A stretch of 64,000 nt of DNA from Myxococcus stipitatus (GCF_021412625.1 NZ_JAKCFI010000004.1:434001-498000), one strand, 5' to 3'. Positions 1-8,249 are shown, counted from the stretch's first letter. The notes: generated from the sequence alone by a model not told the origin. Program-made: numbers and translations.

Positions 1-430
1 TGGTCGCCGGTGGCTGGATGCATTGGGCATGCAGCAGGTGGTACGGGTTCTGCGCTTCCACGGGCAGGCCCGGGAGCATGCCGGCGTGCACCACGATGGC
101 GTCGTGCTCGGGCAGCCGCAGGTAGTGCGGCAGCCGGGCCATCCAGTCGAAGTGCTCCGGCTCCAGCGCGCGGCGCGTCTCCAGGTGGTCGGGGTTCAGC
201 CGTTCGTCCGCCCGCCGCCGCTGCTGCAGGTGGGCCTCCTCGTGGTTGCCCAGGACGGCCTCGTGCCGCATGGCCAGCTCCACGCACTCGCGGCGCCGGG
301 GCCCGCGGTCCACCAGGTCACCCGCGAAGATGACGCGGTCGCTGGAGGTCGCCCCGACCTTGTCGAGCAGCTCCAGGGCCTCGTCGTAGCAGCCGTGGAG
401 ATCTCCGATGACGATGGTACGGGGCGACAT
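1..430 (-). CDS. Metallophosphoesterase (Ser/Thr phosphatase/ApaH-like), 3' end cut by window edge
   Basis: The reading frame starts at an ATG at 430 and runs off the left edge, giving about 143 residues. It carries the calcineurin-like phosphoesterase signature in order: GDLHG near residue 9, GDLVDRGP near 38, GNHE near 60, and VHAG near 115. These motifs supply the two-metal ligands of PP1/PP2A-like phosphatases and bis(5'-nucleosyl)-tetraphosphatases (ApaH/PrpE). The substrate cannot be told from the visible part. An AAGGA ribosome-binding site lies at 445-441, ten bases before the ATG. The gene begins only 27 bases after the 3' end of RNA element 1 on the same strand, so that RNA may form its 5' leader. 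No track frame covers it because it lacks a stop in the window. Confidence 0.88.
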   Translation of the reverse strand, partial: MSPRTIVIGDLHGCYDEALELLDKVGATSSDRVIFAGDLVDRGPRRRECVELAMRHEAVLGNHEEAHLQQRRRADERLNPDHLETRRALEPEHFDWMARLPHYLRLPEHDAIVVHAGMLPGLPVEAQNPYHLLHAQCIQPPAT

Positions 431-456
431 GACCAGGAGTTCCTTGGAAGAAGGGT

Positions 457-586
457 GAGCGCCCGAGTGGGCAGGCCGGAAGGCTGAATCCTGAATTCAG
501 TGCCGGACCGCCGGCAACCATCTACCCCGAGGGGTAGGTGGGTGGAGTCGAACCACCGCTTGTGGGGCCTGTCCTGCCGGGCGCTC
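457..586 (-). ncRNA. Permuted tRNA-like RNA, element 1
   Basis: On the minus strand this 130-nt stretch folds as a circularly permuted tRNA. The outer helix P1 pairs 586-578 with 465-457 (9 bp) and P2 pairs 571-566 with 477-472. The T arm has stem 557-553/545-541 and loop TTCGACT at 552-546. The 3' acceptor strand (540-534) then pairs with the 5' acceptor strand (525-519) across an 8-nt cap, with one C-A mismatch. A D-like arm (516-513/504-501, loop containing GG) and an anticodon-like arm (500-496/488-484) follow, with loop TTCAGGA. The anticodon would be CAG, with G at position 37 as in tRNA-Leu. In an ordinary tRNA gene the T arm would come last; here it comes first. A pyrimidine-rich tail follows P1. 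It could be a permuted pre-tRNA or a capped tRNA mimic. No linear tRNA fits this stretch. Confidence 0.7.
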
Positions 587-624
587 GAAAGCGATGCGGC
601 CAGGGACCCGGCGAGCCCCGGATT

Positions 625-682
625 CCTGACAGCGGGTGGCCCGGCGCGGGCCTGGTGCCTCCCCTCGGGACGATTTGTCAGG
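625..682. repeat. Inverted repeat enclosing a hairpin, upstream of RNA element 1
   Basis: The 7-base arms CCTGACA (625-631) and TGTCAGG (676-682) are perfect complements. They enclose a second GC-rich hairpin at 638-652. The structure sits in the gap between the minus-strand RNA element 1 and the plus-strand sigma factor gene. It could be a leader or terminator fold or a protein site; the sequence does not decide. The rest of the gap (431-456 and 587-869) contains no open frame with a credible start and no promoter I would defend. Confidence 0.3.
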
Positions 683-869
683 ACACCGGAACCGCCGGCG
701 TCGGGCCCCTGGAGGTGTCCCACCTGCCCGGAAACCCCCGGGGGGAGGGCCCTCCTGCTCCACTCGGAGGCTGCCTGCGGATGCCAACGTGGTACCTTGC
801 CGCGCCACATCCCCGTAATCCCATCATCTCCCGGGGTGGTTCTCCGGGCACAGCCCCCAGGTCCTTCCG

Positions 870-1538
870 GTGTACGAGCAGCTCACGGATGACGAATTGT
901 TCGCGGAGGTGGTCCGCCGCCGCGCCGCCAGCGAGCCCTTCAGCGGGCCGCTCGGGGCGTTGGTGCAGCGGTGGAGCCGACCTGCCCGGTATGTCATCAG
1001 CAAGATCCAGGCGAGCTACGGCCGCGGTTCCCCCGCGGACGCGGACGAGCTCTACCAGGACGCGGTGGGGAAGTTCCTCGACCGCGGCCTGGACCAGTTC
1101 CGGGGCGTCTCCCAGCAGATGCCCGGCAGGAGCGCGTCTCCCAAGACGTTCTTCCTGCGCATCGTCAAGCACGTGGCCATCGACTTCTACCGGCGCCACC
1201 GCGAGGAGCTCGCGCCCGCTCCGTCCGACCCCGATGACGCCATGGAGGAGCAGCCTTCCGAGACGGCCCGCGCCGTGGAGATGGGCCGGCGCCGCGAGGA
1301 GCGCGCGGAGGCCCAGGAGCTGTACTGGGCGGCCTTCGCCCGTCTCCAGCAGGAACACCCCAAGGAGGCCTCGGCGTGGGAGCTCTACCACCACGAGGAC
1401 GTGGAGGATCACGAGGAATGCGCCCGTCGTCTGAACATCAGCGTGGTGAACTCCTACAAGCGAGTCAGCCGCGCCCAGGCCTACTTGAAGCTCTACCTGC
1501 TGGATCTCCAGCGCGAGTCACCCGGGGAGGAAGCGTGA
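870..1538 (+). CDS. RNA polymerase sigma factor, ECF (sigma-70) type
   Basis: This 222-residue protein has an ECF-type layout. A region 2 helix set around residues 60-110 includes DELYQDAVGKFLDRG and a FFLRIVKHVAIDFYRRHR segment, which is the typical core-binding and -10 recognition stretch. After a charged linker, a region 4 helix-turn-helix spans about residues 165-210, with ARRLNISVVNSYKRVSRA as the recognition part. The start is a GTG at 870. A gene for a zinc-finger protein follows 46 bases downstream on the same strand, the usual partner arrangement for regulated sigma factors. The target promoters cannot be inferred. Length and domain order fit the family; the N-terminal 50 residues are less conserved-looking. 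Confidence 0.85.
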   Translation: MYEQLTDDELFAEVVRRRAASEPFSGPLGALVQRWSRPARYVISKIQASYGRGSPADADELYQDAVGKFLDRGLDQFRGVSQQMPGRSASPKTFFLRIVKHVAIDFYRRHREELAPAPSDPDDAMEEQPSETARAVEMGRRREERAEAQELYWAAFARLQQEHPKEASAWELYHHEDVEDHEECARRLNISVVNSYKRVSRAQAYLKLYLLDLQRESPGEEA

Positions 1539-1584
1539 GCCTCCTGTCCGGTCCCACCCCGGGGTATTCAGGAGGAATGAAGTC

Positions 1585-2769
1585 ATGAACACCGATGCCA
1601 TGTCCCGCTATACCGCTCGTCGCCAGCAGCTCGCCGCTGGAGCTTCCTCTCCCGGGGTGGTGCTCGAAGCCGCCGGCGACCTGCTGAGGCGCTCCCGGAA
1701 GGTGGGGACCGAAGGTGTGGAGCAAGCCCTCCGGGGCCTCGGTCGACGGGAAGTGGAGACATGGCTCCAGGCGCAGAAACCGCAGGCGCTCCAGCCCGTG
1801 CTGTTGAGGGCCGCGGAAGAGGCGGTGGAGGTGGTGCTGGACGGGGGGGAAGAAGCGGAGATGTGGCGGCACTCGGCGCTGGAAGGTCTGGCCGCGCGTG
1901 ACAGGGCGGCCTCCGCGGCGGTGGCGCTGGCGGCCTGGGAGGCACTTCATGGCCCCCTCGAAGGCGAGGCCGCGGGGAGTCGGGACCGCTATCTGGAGGG
2001 CCTGGGGACCCTGGATTCGGCGCTCCGTCCCAGGGCGCGTTGGTTCATCCCCCTCAATCCGCAGCGACGGCAGGAGCGCGACCTGCTCGAGCCCGCCGAG
2101 CAGGACAAGGCCTGGTGGTTCTCCGAGCGGGCCAGCTGCGACGACCTGGTGACCACCTGGACGGGGGCGCAGACGCAGACCCCCCACCTCCAAGGCTGCG
2201 CGGACTGCAGGGCGGACATCGCGGACGCGGCGCCCGTGGACGCGCCCCCGCGCCGCCACCTCACGGAGGAGGACCTGTGGCGCTTCGACATGGGCCTGAT
2301 GAGCGAGGACGAGCGCTCCCGCGTGGACGCGCACACGGCCCGCTGTGGCGAGTGTGCCCAGGCGGTGCTGGCGCTCGGCGAGGGGGATGACGCCATCGAG
2401 GAGGCCCTGGAGATGGAGGATGGCGAGGCGATGGTGTCCCGCGCCGCGCGCACGTCTCGCGCCCCGGTGTCGCAGCGCCCCTCCGCGGCGCGCCACCCGG
2501 AGCAGCGCGAGGTGCTGGAGGAGCGGCGGGACTTCCGCGTGGTGCTGGTCCGCGAGCGCCAGCGCGTCCGCCTCCTGGTGCAGCCGCTCTCCGGCCGCGC
2601 GGTGACCGCGGCGGTGTTCCTCAGCCCAGGTCGTCCCTCGCTCAAGCCCGCGCAGGGCCCGGAGGGGCTCGCCTTCGACCTGACGACGGCGTCGTCCACG
2701 GGCGCGCGCTCGGCCCACCTGACGGTGCAGGCGGGCGGCGAGACGCTGGAGCGGGACTTCTCCTTCTAG
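1585..2769 (+). CDS. Zinc-finger (anti-sigma-like) partner of the upstream sigma factor
   Basis: This is a 394-residue soluble-looking protein preceded by a strong AGGAGG ribosome-binding site. It has two Cys/His clusters: HLQGCADC near residue 205 and HTARCGEC near residue 250. Both follow the HxxxCxxC zinc-binding pattern of anti-sigma factors. The second is preceded by LTEEDLWRFDMGLMSEDE, the short helix pattern typical of putative zinc-finger anti-sigma domains. No membrane span is visible, unlike the anti-sigma gene at 4024-4569. The C-terminal 100 residues look like a beta-rich domain. Its position directly behind the sigma gene suggests it controls that factor's activity, perhaps by redox or metal sensing. 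That role is inferred from context. Confidence 0.7.
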   Translation: MNTDAMSRYTARRQQLAAGASSPGVVLEAAGDLLRRSRKVGTEGVEQALRGLGRREVETWLQAQKPQALQPVLLRAAEEAVEVVLDGGEEAEMWRHSALEGLAARDRAASAAVALAAWEALHGPLEGEAAGSRDRYLEGLGTLDSALRPRARWFIPLNPQRRQERDLLEPAEQDKAWWFSERASCDDLVTTWTGAQTQTPHLQGCADCRADIADAAPVDAPPRRHLTEEDLWRFDMGLMSEDERSRVDAHTARCGECAQAVLALGEGDDAIEEALEMEDGEAMVSRAARTSRAPVSQRPSAARHPEQREVLEERRDFRVVLVRERQRVRLLVQPLSGRAVTAAVFLSPGRPSLKPAQGPEGLAFDLTTASSTGARSAHLTVQAGGETLERDFSF

Positions 2770-2836
2770 CCAGCGCCGGTGGGTTGGATGGGGGGCGGGC
2801 CCATGGGCCGCGCCCCTTTTTCACGTCCTCAACCCC

Positions 2837-4012
2837 TCACGGCGCGATGGTGCCGCTGCGCTCCGTCGAGTCGAGCGCGTTGCGGGTGTTGGTGGGGCGC
2901 TGGGGGATGGGGAGGTTGTGGGCGGGGGGGATGGGCTTGAAGCCGTTGTCCAGGAAGGCCGTCACCAACTGGGCGGGGGGAGGGCGCGTGCCGAGCGCGG
3001 CGCCACACAGGTCGAGCTGGTCCGTGATGCGAGGACCCTCGTTGCTCTGGTAGCGGTTGCAGGCGCCGTTCTCCTGATGGCTCTTGTCGCGCAGCATCTG
3101 GCGCGTCAGCCGGCCCCACTTCATGGTGAGCGCCTCCGAGTTGAACTGGACGAGCAGCGGCTCTCCGCCCCAGGTGCCCTCGATGACGGTGAGCGGCCCC
3201 CCGGCCTTCACCTTCAGGTCGAGCTGGCGCTGGCCGAAGGCGCCCGTCACCGCGATGCCGTGCTCGTAGATCTCCTCGTTGAGGATGCTCACCCACACGC
3301 CGTCCTTGGTGCGGGTGTACGGCTTGGCCGCGGCGACGCGGCCGTGGTTGAACCACACGTCGCCCACGCGCCCCGTGGGGACCTGGTCGTTCCTCGAGAC
3401 GTGAGAGGGCTCGGAGTCGTCCAGGCCGGCGGGGCCGGTGGAGGCCACGACGGGCCGGGAGGCGAGCAGGTCCGTCACGGGCACGGAGCCGTCGACCACC
3501 TCGAAGCGGACCCCGTCCAGCCAGGCCTGGCCGGTGCCGCTCATGATGAGGCCGGCCATGATGGTGGTGGCCTCGCGCGGCACGTCCAGCACGACCTCGT
3601 AGCGCTTGCAGCCCCGGGTGCCCACCAACGCGCGCGACTGCATGTTGTCGAAGGCGAGCGGTTGCTTGGGATCCGGCCCCTCCACGCGCATCCACAACCC
3701 GGCCCAGCCGTCGACGTCCTTGACCCGGGCGGCGGCGGAGAAGCGCAGCCGCTTGCCGCGGAAGTCCTGGGCGCCGAAGGCCTGCATGAAGGTGCCGTAG
3801 CCGTTCTCGTCCGTGGTGAGCGAGCGCAGGAAGGCGCTGCGGCTGCCCTCGCAGGGGGCGCTGGTGTCCACGCCCGCCTCGTAGCGCTTGGGGGCGCTCT
3901 CCGTGACGTACCAGCCCACCGGCAGCTTCTGGGTGCCGCCCGGCGCTCCCGCGTGGGCCGCGGGAGCGGCCAGCGCGAGCAGCAGTGCGACGAGCTTCTT
4001 CCGGAAGTCCAT
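2837..4012 (-). CDS. Secreted protein with CenC/AraC-associated beta-sandwich domain, function unknown
   Basis: The 391-residue product begins with a clear signal peptide (MDFRKKLVALLLALAAPAAHA, cleavage after AHA). Residues 25-160 resemble the carbohydrate-binding-like sandwich often attached to AraC-type regulators: a GTFMQAFGAQDFRGKRLRFSA stretch, then GWAGLWMRVEG, LAFDNMQ, and a closing WLDGVRFEVV. No helix-turn-helix follows here, so the domain is used alone in a secreted protein. The remaining 200 residues are unrecognised; they contain a few cysteines and are rich in polar residues. It lies just downstream (11 bases) of the anti-sigma gene on the same strand and so is probably in the same operon, which makes it a candidate sensor or effector of that sigma system. 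Confidence 0.65.
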   Translation of the reverse strand: MDFRKKLVALLLALAAPAAHAGAPGGTQKLPVGWYVTESAPKRYEAGVDTSAPCEGSRSAFLRSLTTDENGYGTFMQAFGAQDFRGKRLRFSAAARVKDVDGWAGLWMRVEGPDPKQPLAFDNMQSRALVGTRGCKRYEVVLDVPREATTIMAGLIMSGTGQAWLDGVRFEVVDGSVPVTDLLASRPVVASTGPAGLDDSEPSHVSRNDQVPTGRVGDVWFNHGRVAAAKPYTRTKDGVWVSILNEEIYEHGIAVTGAFGQRQLDLKVKAGGPLTVIEGTWGGEPLLVQFNSEALTMKWGRLTRQMLRDKSHQENGACNRYQSNEGPRITDQLDLCGAALGTRPPPAQLVTAFLDNGFKPIPPAHNLPIPQRPTNTRNALDSTERSGTIAP

Positions 4013-4023
4013 GGTGGCCGTCC

Positions 4024-4569
4024 TTACAGCGACACGGGCTGGCGGGCGCTGAGCGCGCCCTCGGGGAGGCCCGTGCGGGCCTCGTAGCGAGGCACCTCCG
4101 CGGTGCCCCAGGGATTCATGACGAGCAGGCCGCGCTCCGCGGCCTTGCGGGTGCAGGTCTCCTGCGTGGCCAGGTCCGGACAGGCCACCATGTTGGTCGG
4201 AGCGGCCTCCTCGCCCAGCGCCACCGAGGGCGGTCGGGTCTCCAGGACGAGCGGCGCCGAAGCACCACTCCCGCCCGCGTCCACGCGCGCCAGCAGGATG
4301 AGCGCGGCCGCCGCCGCCAGCGCCGCCACGGCCGCGCCCGTCGCCGCGCGGCGCACGTCCCAGCGGGCGGGGCGGACGACCCGGTCCTCCCGGGGGAAGG
4401 CCTGCGCCACCTCGTTGAGCTGTTCGGAGAGGAGGGCCTCTTCCTGAAGCAGCAGGGCGCACGGCTCACACTCCAGCGTGTGGTCCTCGAGCGCCGCCGC
4501 CTTCTCCGGGGCGAGCGCGCCCAGGATGTATTGCTCCGCGAGGTCGCGGGTCAGGTGGGGCTTAAGCAT
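4024..4569 (-). CDS. Membrane anti-sigma factor with N-terminal zinc finger
   Basis: This protein has 181 residues. The N-terminal cytoplasmic part carries the anti-sigma zinc-finger pattern: LAEQYILGALAPEKAAALEDH, then LECEPCALL (HxxxCxxC near residues 30-37). A single hydrophobic span lies at about residues 78-100 (AATGAAVAALAAAAALILLA), followed by an exported domain of about 80 residues with two cysteines. This is the classic layout in which the cytoplasmic domain holds an ECF sigma factor until an envelope signal is received. The start codon overlaps the 3' end of the sigma gene by 8 bases, indicating translational coupling and a cognate pair. The exported domain has no recognised fold. 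Confidence 0.8.
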   Translation of the reverse strand: MLKPHLTRDLAEQYILGALAPEKAAALEDHTLECEPCALLLQEEALLSEQLNEVAQAFPREDRVVRPARWDVRRAATGAAVAALAAAAALILLARVDAGGSGASAPLVLETRPPSVALGEEAAPTNMVACPDLATQETCTRKAAERGLLVMNPWGTAEVPRYEARTGLPEGALSARQPVSL

Positions 4570-5206
4570 GGGATTCCTCCTCGAGCGCGGTCCGCAGCTT
4601 CTTGCGGACCTCGCACAGGATCTGTCGTACGCGCTGCACGGACAGGCCGACGCGCGCGGCGACTTCGGCATGGGGGAGCTCCTGGCCATCGCAGGCCAGG
4701 AGGAAAACGCTCCGCGCGCTCGGCGACACCTGGGCGAGCGCGGCGTGGGCGCGGGAAAGCTGCTCTTCCGACAGGAGACGACGCTCGGCGGAGACGGAAG
4801 GGTCCACCGGGTGCTGCCGTTCGGGAAGCTCCTCCACCGCCCCGGCGATGGACTCGCGCCGGGCGCGGCGGGCATCGTCCGCGGCCAGGAAGGCCGCCTG
4901 GGTGAGGGCGAGGTTGGGCAGGCGCAGCTCCGTCAGCAGCCCACGCTGCTGTTGTTGGATGAGCCGGGCCCAGGTCTCCTGGGCCAGCTCATGCGCCCGG
5001 TCCACCCGGACGCCTCGGGCGAGGAGCGATACCACGACCCGGCGGTGGTGGCGCGCAACCAGCGCGTCCCAGGCCGAGCGGTCGCCAGCCAGGGCCCGGC
5101 GCGCCAGGGCTTCTTCATCCCCCGCGCGCGCCGGCTCCTCCATCGGCTCCTCGGCTTCCCTCGACAGTCGAACCGTCATCCGCAGGCCCTGCACGGCTGC
5201 GCCCAT
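4562..5206 (-). CDS. ECF RNA polymerase sigma factor, partner of the overlapping anti-sigma gene
   Basis: From the ATG at 5206 the product has 214 residues. Region 2 lies around residues 35-100 (ALAGDRSAWDALVARHHRRV, then RAHELAQETWARLIQ), and region 4 around residues 150-205 (LPHAEVAARVGLSVQRVRQILCEVRKKLR). The frame stays open to a TTG at 5326 and has another ATG at 5287. Those upstream residues look non-conserved and lack a better ribosome-binding site, so the 5206 start is preferred; an ATG at 5179 is a further option. The gene overlaps its anti-sigma partner by 8 bases. A thioesterase gene ends about 120 bases upstream on the same strand. The regulon is unknown. Confidence 0.82.
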   Translation of the reverse strand: MGAAVQGLRMTVRLSREAEEPMEEPARAGDEEALARRALAGDRSAWDALVARHHRRVVVSLLARGVRVDRAHELAQETWARLIQQQQRGLLTELRLPNLALTQAAFLAADDARRARRESIAGAVEELPERQHPVDPSVSAERRLLSEEQLSRAHAALAQVSPSARSVFLLACDGQELPHAEVAARVGLSVQRVRQILCEVRKKLRTALEEESHA

Positions 5207-5329
5207 GCCGTCTTCCCGTTGCTCCGTCGCGTGTCCGGGACACGGCCGCTCCCCGGTGCCCGAGTAACGTGTGTCCGAGGCGGACATATCGTTGCCGGCT
5301 GGGAAGATGTGGGGGCGGGTGGGCAAGGG

Positions 5330-5815
5330 TCAGTTGACGGCGGGGCTTTCCCCCGAGGCCCAGGGGAGGTTGGAGAGGCGGACGACGCCCTGGCAGCGGG
5401 CGCACATCCGCCCCTGTGCGTCGTACACGCGGGCTGTGGCGAAGAGGAGGGTGAGGCCCTGGCTGTCGATTTCGGCTTCCACGCGCAGGTGGTCGCCGGT
5501 GACGGGGCGCTCGAAGCTCATGGACAGCTGCACCGTGGCGCACCGGCGGCTGGGGTCCACCAACGCGCCGCTGGTGCCGATGGCCAGGTCGAAGAGGGCC
5601 GCGAGGATGCCGCCGTTGACGGCCGCGGCGCTGCCCACCCCGCCGCGGTGCTCCGGGCGGATTTCGGGCAGGGTGATGACGACCTTGCGTCCCTCCGGGA
5701 AGGCGAGGTGCGCGCCGAAGTGACGCAGGGTGAGGCTCTGGTTGAAGAGGGTCGCGTAGCGGTCCAGGTCTGCCTGGGACGGCCGCGAGGGGGGGCCGGA
5801 CGGGGAGTCGGACAT
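5330..5815 (-). CDS. PaaI-family hotdog thioesterase
   Basis: The 161-residue protein is a single hotdog-fold domain of the PaaI/YdiI type that hydrolyses acyl-CoA or aryl-CoA thioesters. The key segment is AAVNGGILAALFDLAIGTSG (residues 60-80), where the hotdog helix carries the glycine-rich HGG-like turn (here NGG) and the catalytic acidic residue in the FD pair. Conserved beta strands with SMSFERPVTGDHLRVEAEI and ATARVYDAQGRMCARCQG follow. Length matches the family. The start is the ATG at 5815. No pathway partner lies next to it; the sigma gene downstream may be read from the same transcript. Confidence 0.82.
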   Translation of the reverse strand: MSDSPSGPPSRPSQADLDRYATLFNQSLTLRHFGAHLAFPEGRKVVITLPEIRPEHRGGVGSAAAVNGGILAALFDLAIGTSGALVDPSRRCATVQLSMSFERPVTGDHLRVEAEIDSQGLTLLFATARVYDAQGRMCARCQGVVRLSNLPWASGESPAVN

Positions 5816-5939
5816 GGGTCGTCTCCCTTATACCCGACACGGGCAGGGCCGGGGGACGGGCGGGCGGGCCGGGGTGGTGGAAGGCCCCCCACGGGATGGA
5901 GAAAGACGTTAGAAGCAGGCGTTCCCCCCTGAGTCACCT

Positions 5940-8249
5940 GTGAACGCGCACGAATCCGCACTCCTCGAAGACCTGAATCCCCCGCAACGCGAGGCCGTGC
6001 TGCACGGCGAGGGCCCGCTGCTCGTCCTGTCGGGCGCTGGCAGTGGCAAGACGCGCGTCATCACCCGCCGGGTGGCGCACCTGGTGAAGGTCCGGGGCGT
6101 CTTCCCGTGGCGCATCCTGGCCGTCACGTTCACCAACAAGGCGGCCCGGGAGATGCGCGAGCGCCTGGTGCAGCTGCTGGGGCCCCAGGCGAACGAGCTG
6201 GTGGTGAGCACGTTCCACTCGGCGGCGGCGATGATTCTGCGCCGCGAGGCGGAGCACGTGGGGCTCACCCGTTCGTTCGTCATCTACGACGACGGGGACC
6301 AGCTCAACGTGGTCAAGCGCGCCATGCGCGAGGCGGGGCTGGAGCAGTCCATGCAGCCGCGCGAAATCCTCAGCCGCATCGACCAGGAGAAGAACGCGGC
6401 GCGGCTGCCGGAGGACATGGTGGTGGAGCCGGGCGACGAGCGCGGCCAGCTGGTGCGCAAGGTGTACCGCGCCTACCAGGACCGGCTGCGCGCGGCCAAC
6501 GCGGTGGACTTCGGCGACCTGCTGCTCTTGCTGGTGACGCTGTTCAAGACGAAGCCGGACGTGCTGGCCAACTACCGGCGCCGCTTCCACCACGTGCTGG
6601 TGGACGAGTTCCAGGACACCAACCCGGTACAGTACGCGCTGCTCAAGCTATTGGCGCCGCCCCCGTCCGCGAACCTGGTGGTGGTGGGCGACGACGACCA
6701 GTCCATCTATCGCTGGCGCGGCGCGGACGTGGGCAACATCCTCGAGTTCCCCGGCGAGTACCCCGGCGCGCGGGTGGTGAAGCTCGAGCAGAACTACCGC
6801 TCGGACCGCAACATCCTCGACGCGGCCCACGAGGTCATCCGCAAGAACACGCGGCGGATGGAGAAGAAGCTGTGGTCGGACCGGCCCGCCGGCCAGACGC
6901 TGTCGCTGCTGCTCAACCGCGACGAGCGGATGGAGGCCCAGGAGGTGGCGCGCCAGATTTTGGCGCTCCAGCGCGAGGGCTTCATCAAGTTCTCCAGCAT
7001 GGCCGTCTTCTACCGGGTGAACGCGCAGAGCCGCGTGCTGGAGGAGGGGCTGCGGCTGGCGCGCGTGCCGTACACTCTGGTGAGCGGGCGCAGCTTCTAC
7101 GACCGGGCGGAGGTGCGTGACGCCTCCGCGTACCTGCGGTTGATGGTCAACCCGCGCTCGGACGCGGACCTCTTGCGCATCATCAACACGCCCGCGCGCG
7201 GCATCGGCGACACCACGGTGGAGCGGGTGACGGACCACGCCAACACCCTGGGAACGAGCCTCTACGAGGTGCTCGCCGCGCCGGAGCGCATCCCCGCGCT
7301 CAACGCCACCGCGGTGAAGCGCCTGCGCACCTTCCGCGCCCTGCTGGAGTCGCTCACCGTCTTCGCGCAGGGCGCCACGGACGCGGCGAGCGCGGTGGAC
7401 GAGATGCTGCGCGAGACGAAGCTCGTCGAGACGCTGATGGCCGAGGGCAGCGACGAGGCCCAGACGCGCGCGGAGAACCTGCGCGAGTTCCTGGGCGCCG
7501 CGCAGGAGTTCGACCTCAACCGCGCCGCCGCCGCGGTGGCCGCCGCCAGCGCCGCCCCCGCCGAGGTGCCGCCGGAGGTGGACGCCGCGCCGCTGTCCGC
7601 GGACACGCCGCCGCTCCAGGCGTTCCTCGAGCAGATCTCCCTGGTGGGCGACGCGGACGCGGAGGTGGGCGAGGGGCGCGTGGCGCTGATGACGCTGCAC
7701 GCGGCCAAGGGCCTGGAGTTCGACGCGGTGTTCCTCACCGGCCTGGAGGACGGCGTCTTCCCCCACTCGCGCGCGCTCAAGGGCGAGGACCCGGATGACG
7801 GCGAGGAGATGGCCGAGGAGCGCAGGCTCTGCTACGTGGGCTTCACCCGCGCGCGCAAGCGGCTCTTCGTGAGCCTGGCGCAGTGCCGCTCGCTGTTCGG
7901 CGAGCTGCGCTACAACCCGCCCAGCCGCTTCCTGCGAGACGTGCCTCCGAACCTCTTCGGCATCAGCGAGCAGGACGTGCCGGAGCCGCCGCGCGCCGCG
8001 CCCGTGCCGCCGCGCAAGCGCACCTGGGACGAGGACGACGGGCCGCGCATCGACCGCTCGTACTCGCAGGCCTCGGACATGGAGGGCATTGGCGGGGACG
8101 TGCGCGGCATGCGCGTGCGCCACGAGCAGTTCGGCGTGGGCCGCATCGTCGCCACGGATGGCACGGGGCCCAACGCCAAGGTGACGGTGGAGTTCGGCGG
8201 CGCCGTGGGGCTCAAGCGCGTCATCGCCCGCTTCCTGCTGCCGGGGTAG
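5940..8249 (+). CDS. uvrD: ATP-dependent DNA helicase UvrD/PcrA
   Basis: This is a superfamily 1A 3'-to-5' helicase of 769 residues, the usual UvrD/PcrA length, acting in nucleotide-excision and mismatch repair. Helicase motifs appear in order: LNPPQREAV (Q motif) at residue 14, GAGSGKT (Walker A) at 32, TFTNKAAREM (Ia) at 62, VDEFQDTN (Walker B/II) at 220, GDDDQSIYRWRGA (III) at 250, LEQNYRS (IV), HAAKGLEFDAVFL (V) near 590, and YVGFTRARKRLF (VI) near 640. The C-terminus has the PcrA/UvrD tail with the HEQFGVGRIVATDG Tudor-like motif that contacts RNA polymerase. The start is a GTG at 5940. A low-complexity alanine-rich insert lies near residue 530. It stands alone in its direction. Confidence 0.95.
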   Translation: MNAHESALLEDLNPPQREAVLHGEGPLLVLSGAGSGKTRVITRRVAHLVKVRGVFPWRILAVTFTNKAAREMRERLVQLLGPQANELVVSTFHSAAAMILRREAEHVGLTRSFVIYDDGDQLNVVKRAMREAGLEQSMQPREILSRIDQEKNAARLPEDMVVEPGDERGQLVRKVYRAYQDRLRAANAVDFGDLLLLLVTLFKTKPDVLANYRRRFHHVLVDEFQDTNPVQYALLKLLAPPPSANLVVVGDDDQSIYRWRGADVGNILEFPGEYPGARVVKLEQNYRSDRNILDAAHEVIRKNTRRMEKKLWSDRPAGQTLSLLLNRDERMEAQEVARQILALQREGFIKFSSMAVFYRVNAQSRVLEEGLRLARVPYTLVSGRSFYDRAEVRDASAYLRLMVNPRSDADLLRIINTPARGIGDTTVERVTDHANTLGTSLYEVLAAPERIPALNATAVKRLRTFRALLESLTVFAQGATDAASAVDEMLRETKLVETLMAEGSDEAQTRAENLREFLGAAQEFDLNRAAAAVAAASAAPAEVPPEVDAAPLSADTPPLQAFLEQISLVGDADAEVGEGRVALMTLHAAKGLEFDAVFLTGLEDGVFPHSRALKGEDPDDGEEMAEERRLCYVGFTRARKRLFVSLAQCRSLFGELRYNPPSRFLRDVPPNLFGISEQDVPEPPRAAPVPPRKRTWDEDDGPRIDRSYSQASDMEGIGGDVRGMRVRHEQFGVGRIVATDGTGPNAKVTVEFGGAVGLKRVIARFLLPG

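Noticed and set aside
457..586. A tmRNA or two-piece tmRNA
   Set aside because: No tag reading frame, no pseudoknot region and no tmRNA 5' consensus; a paired D arm and an anticodon-like arm are present instead.
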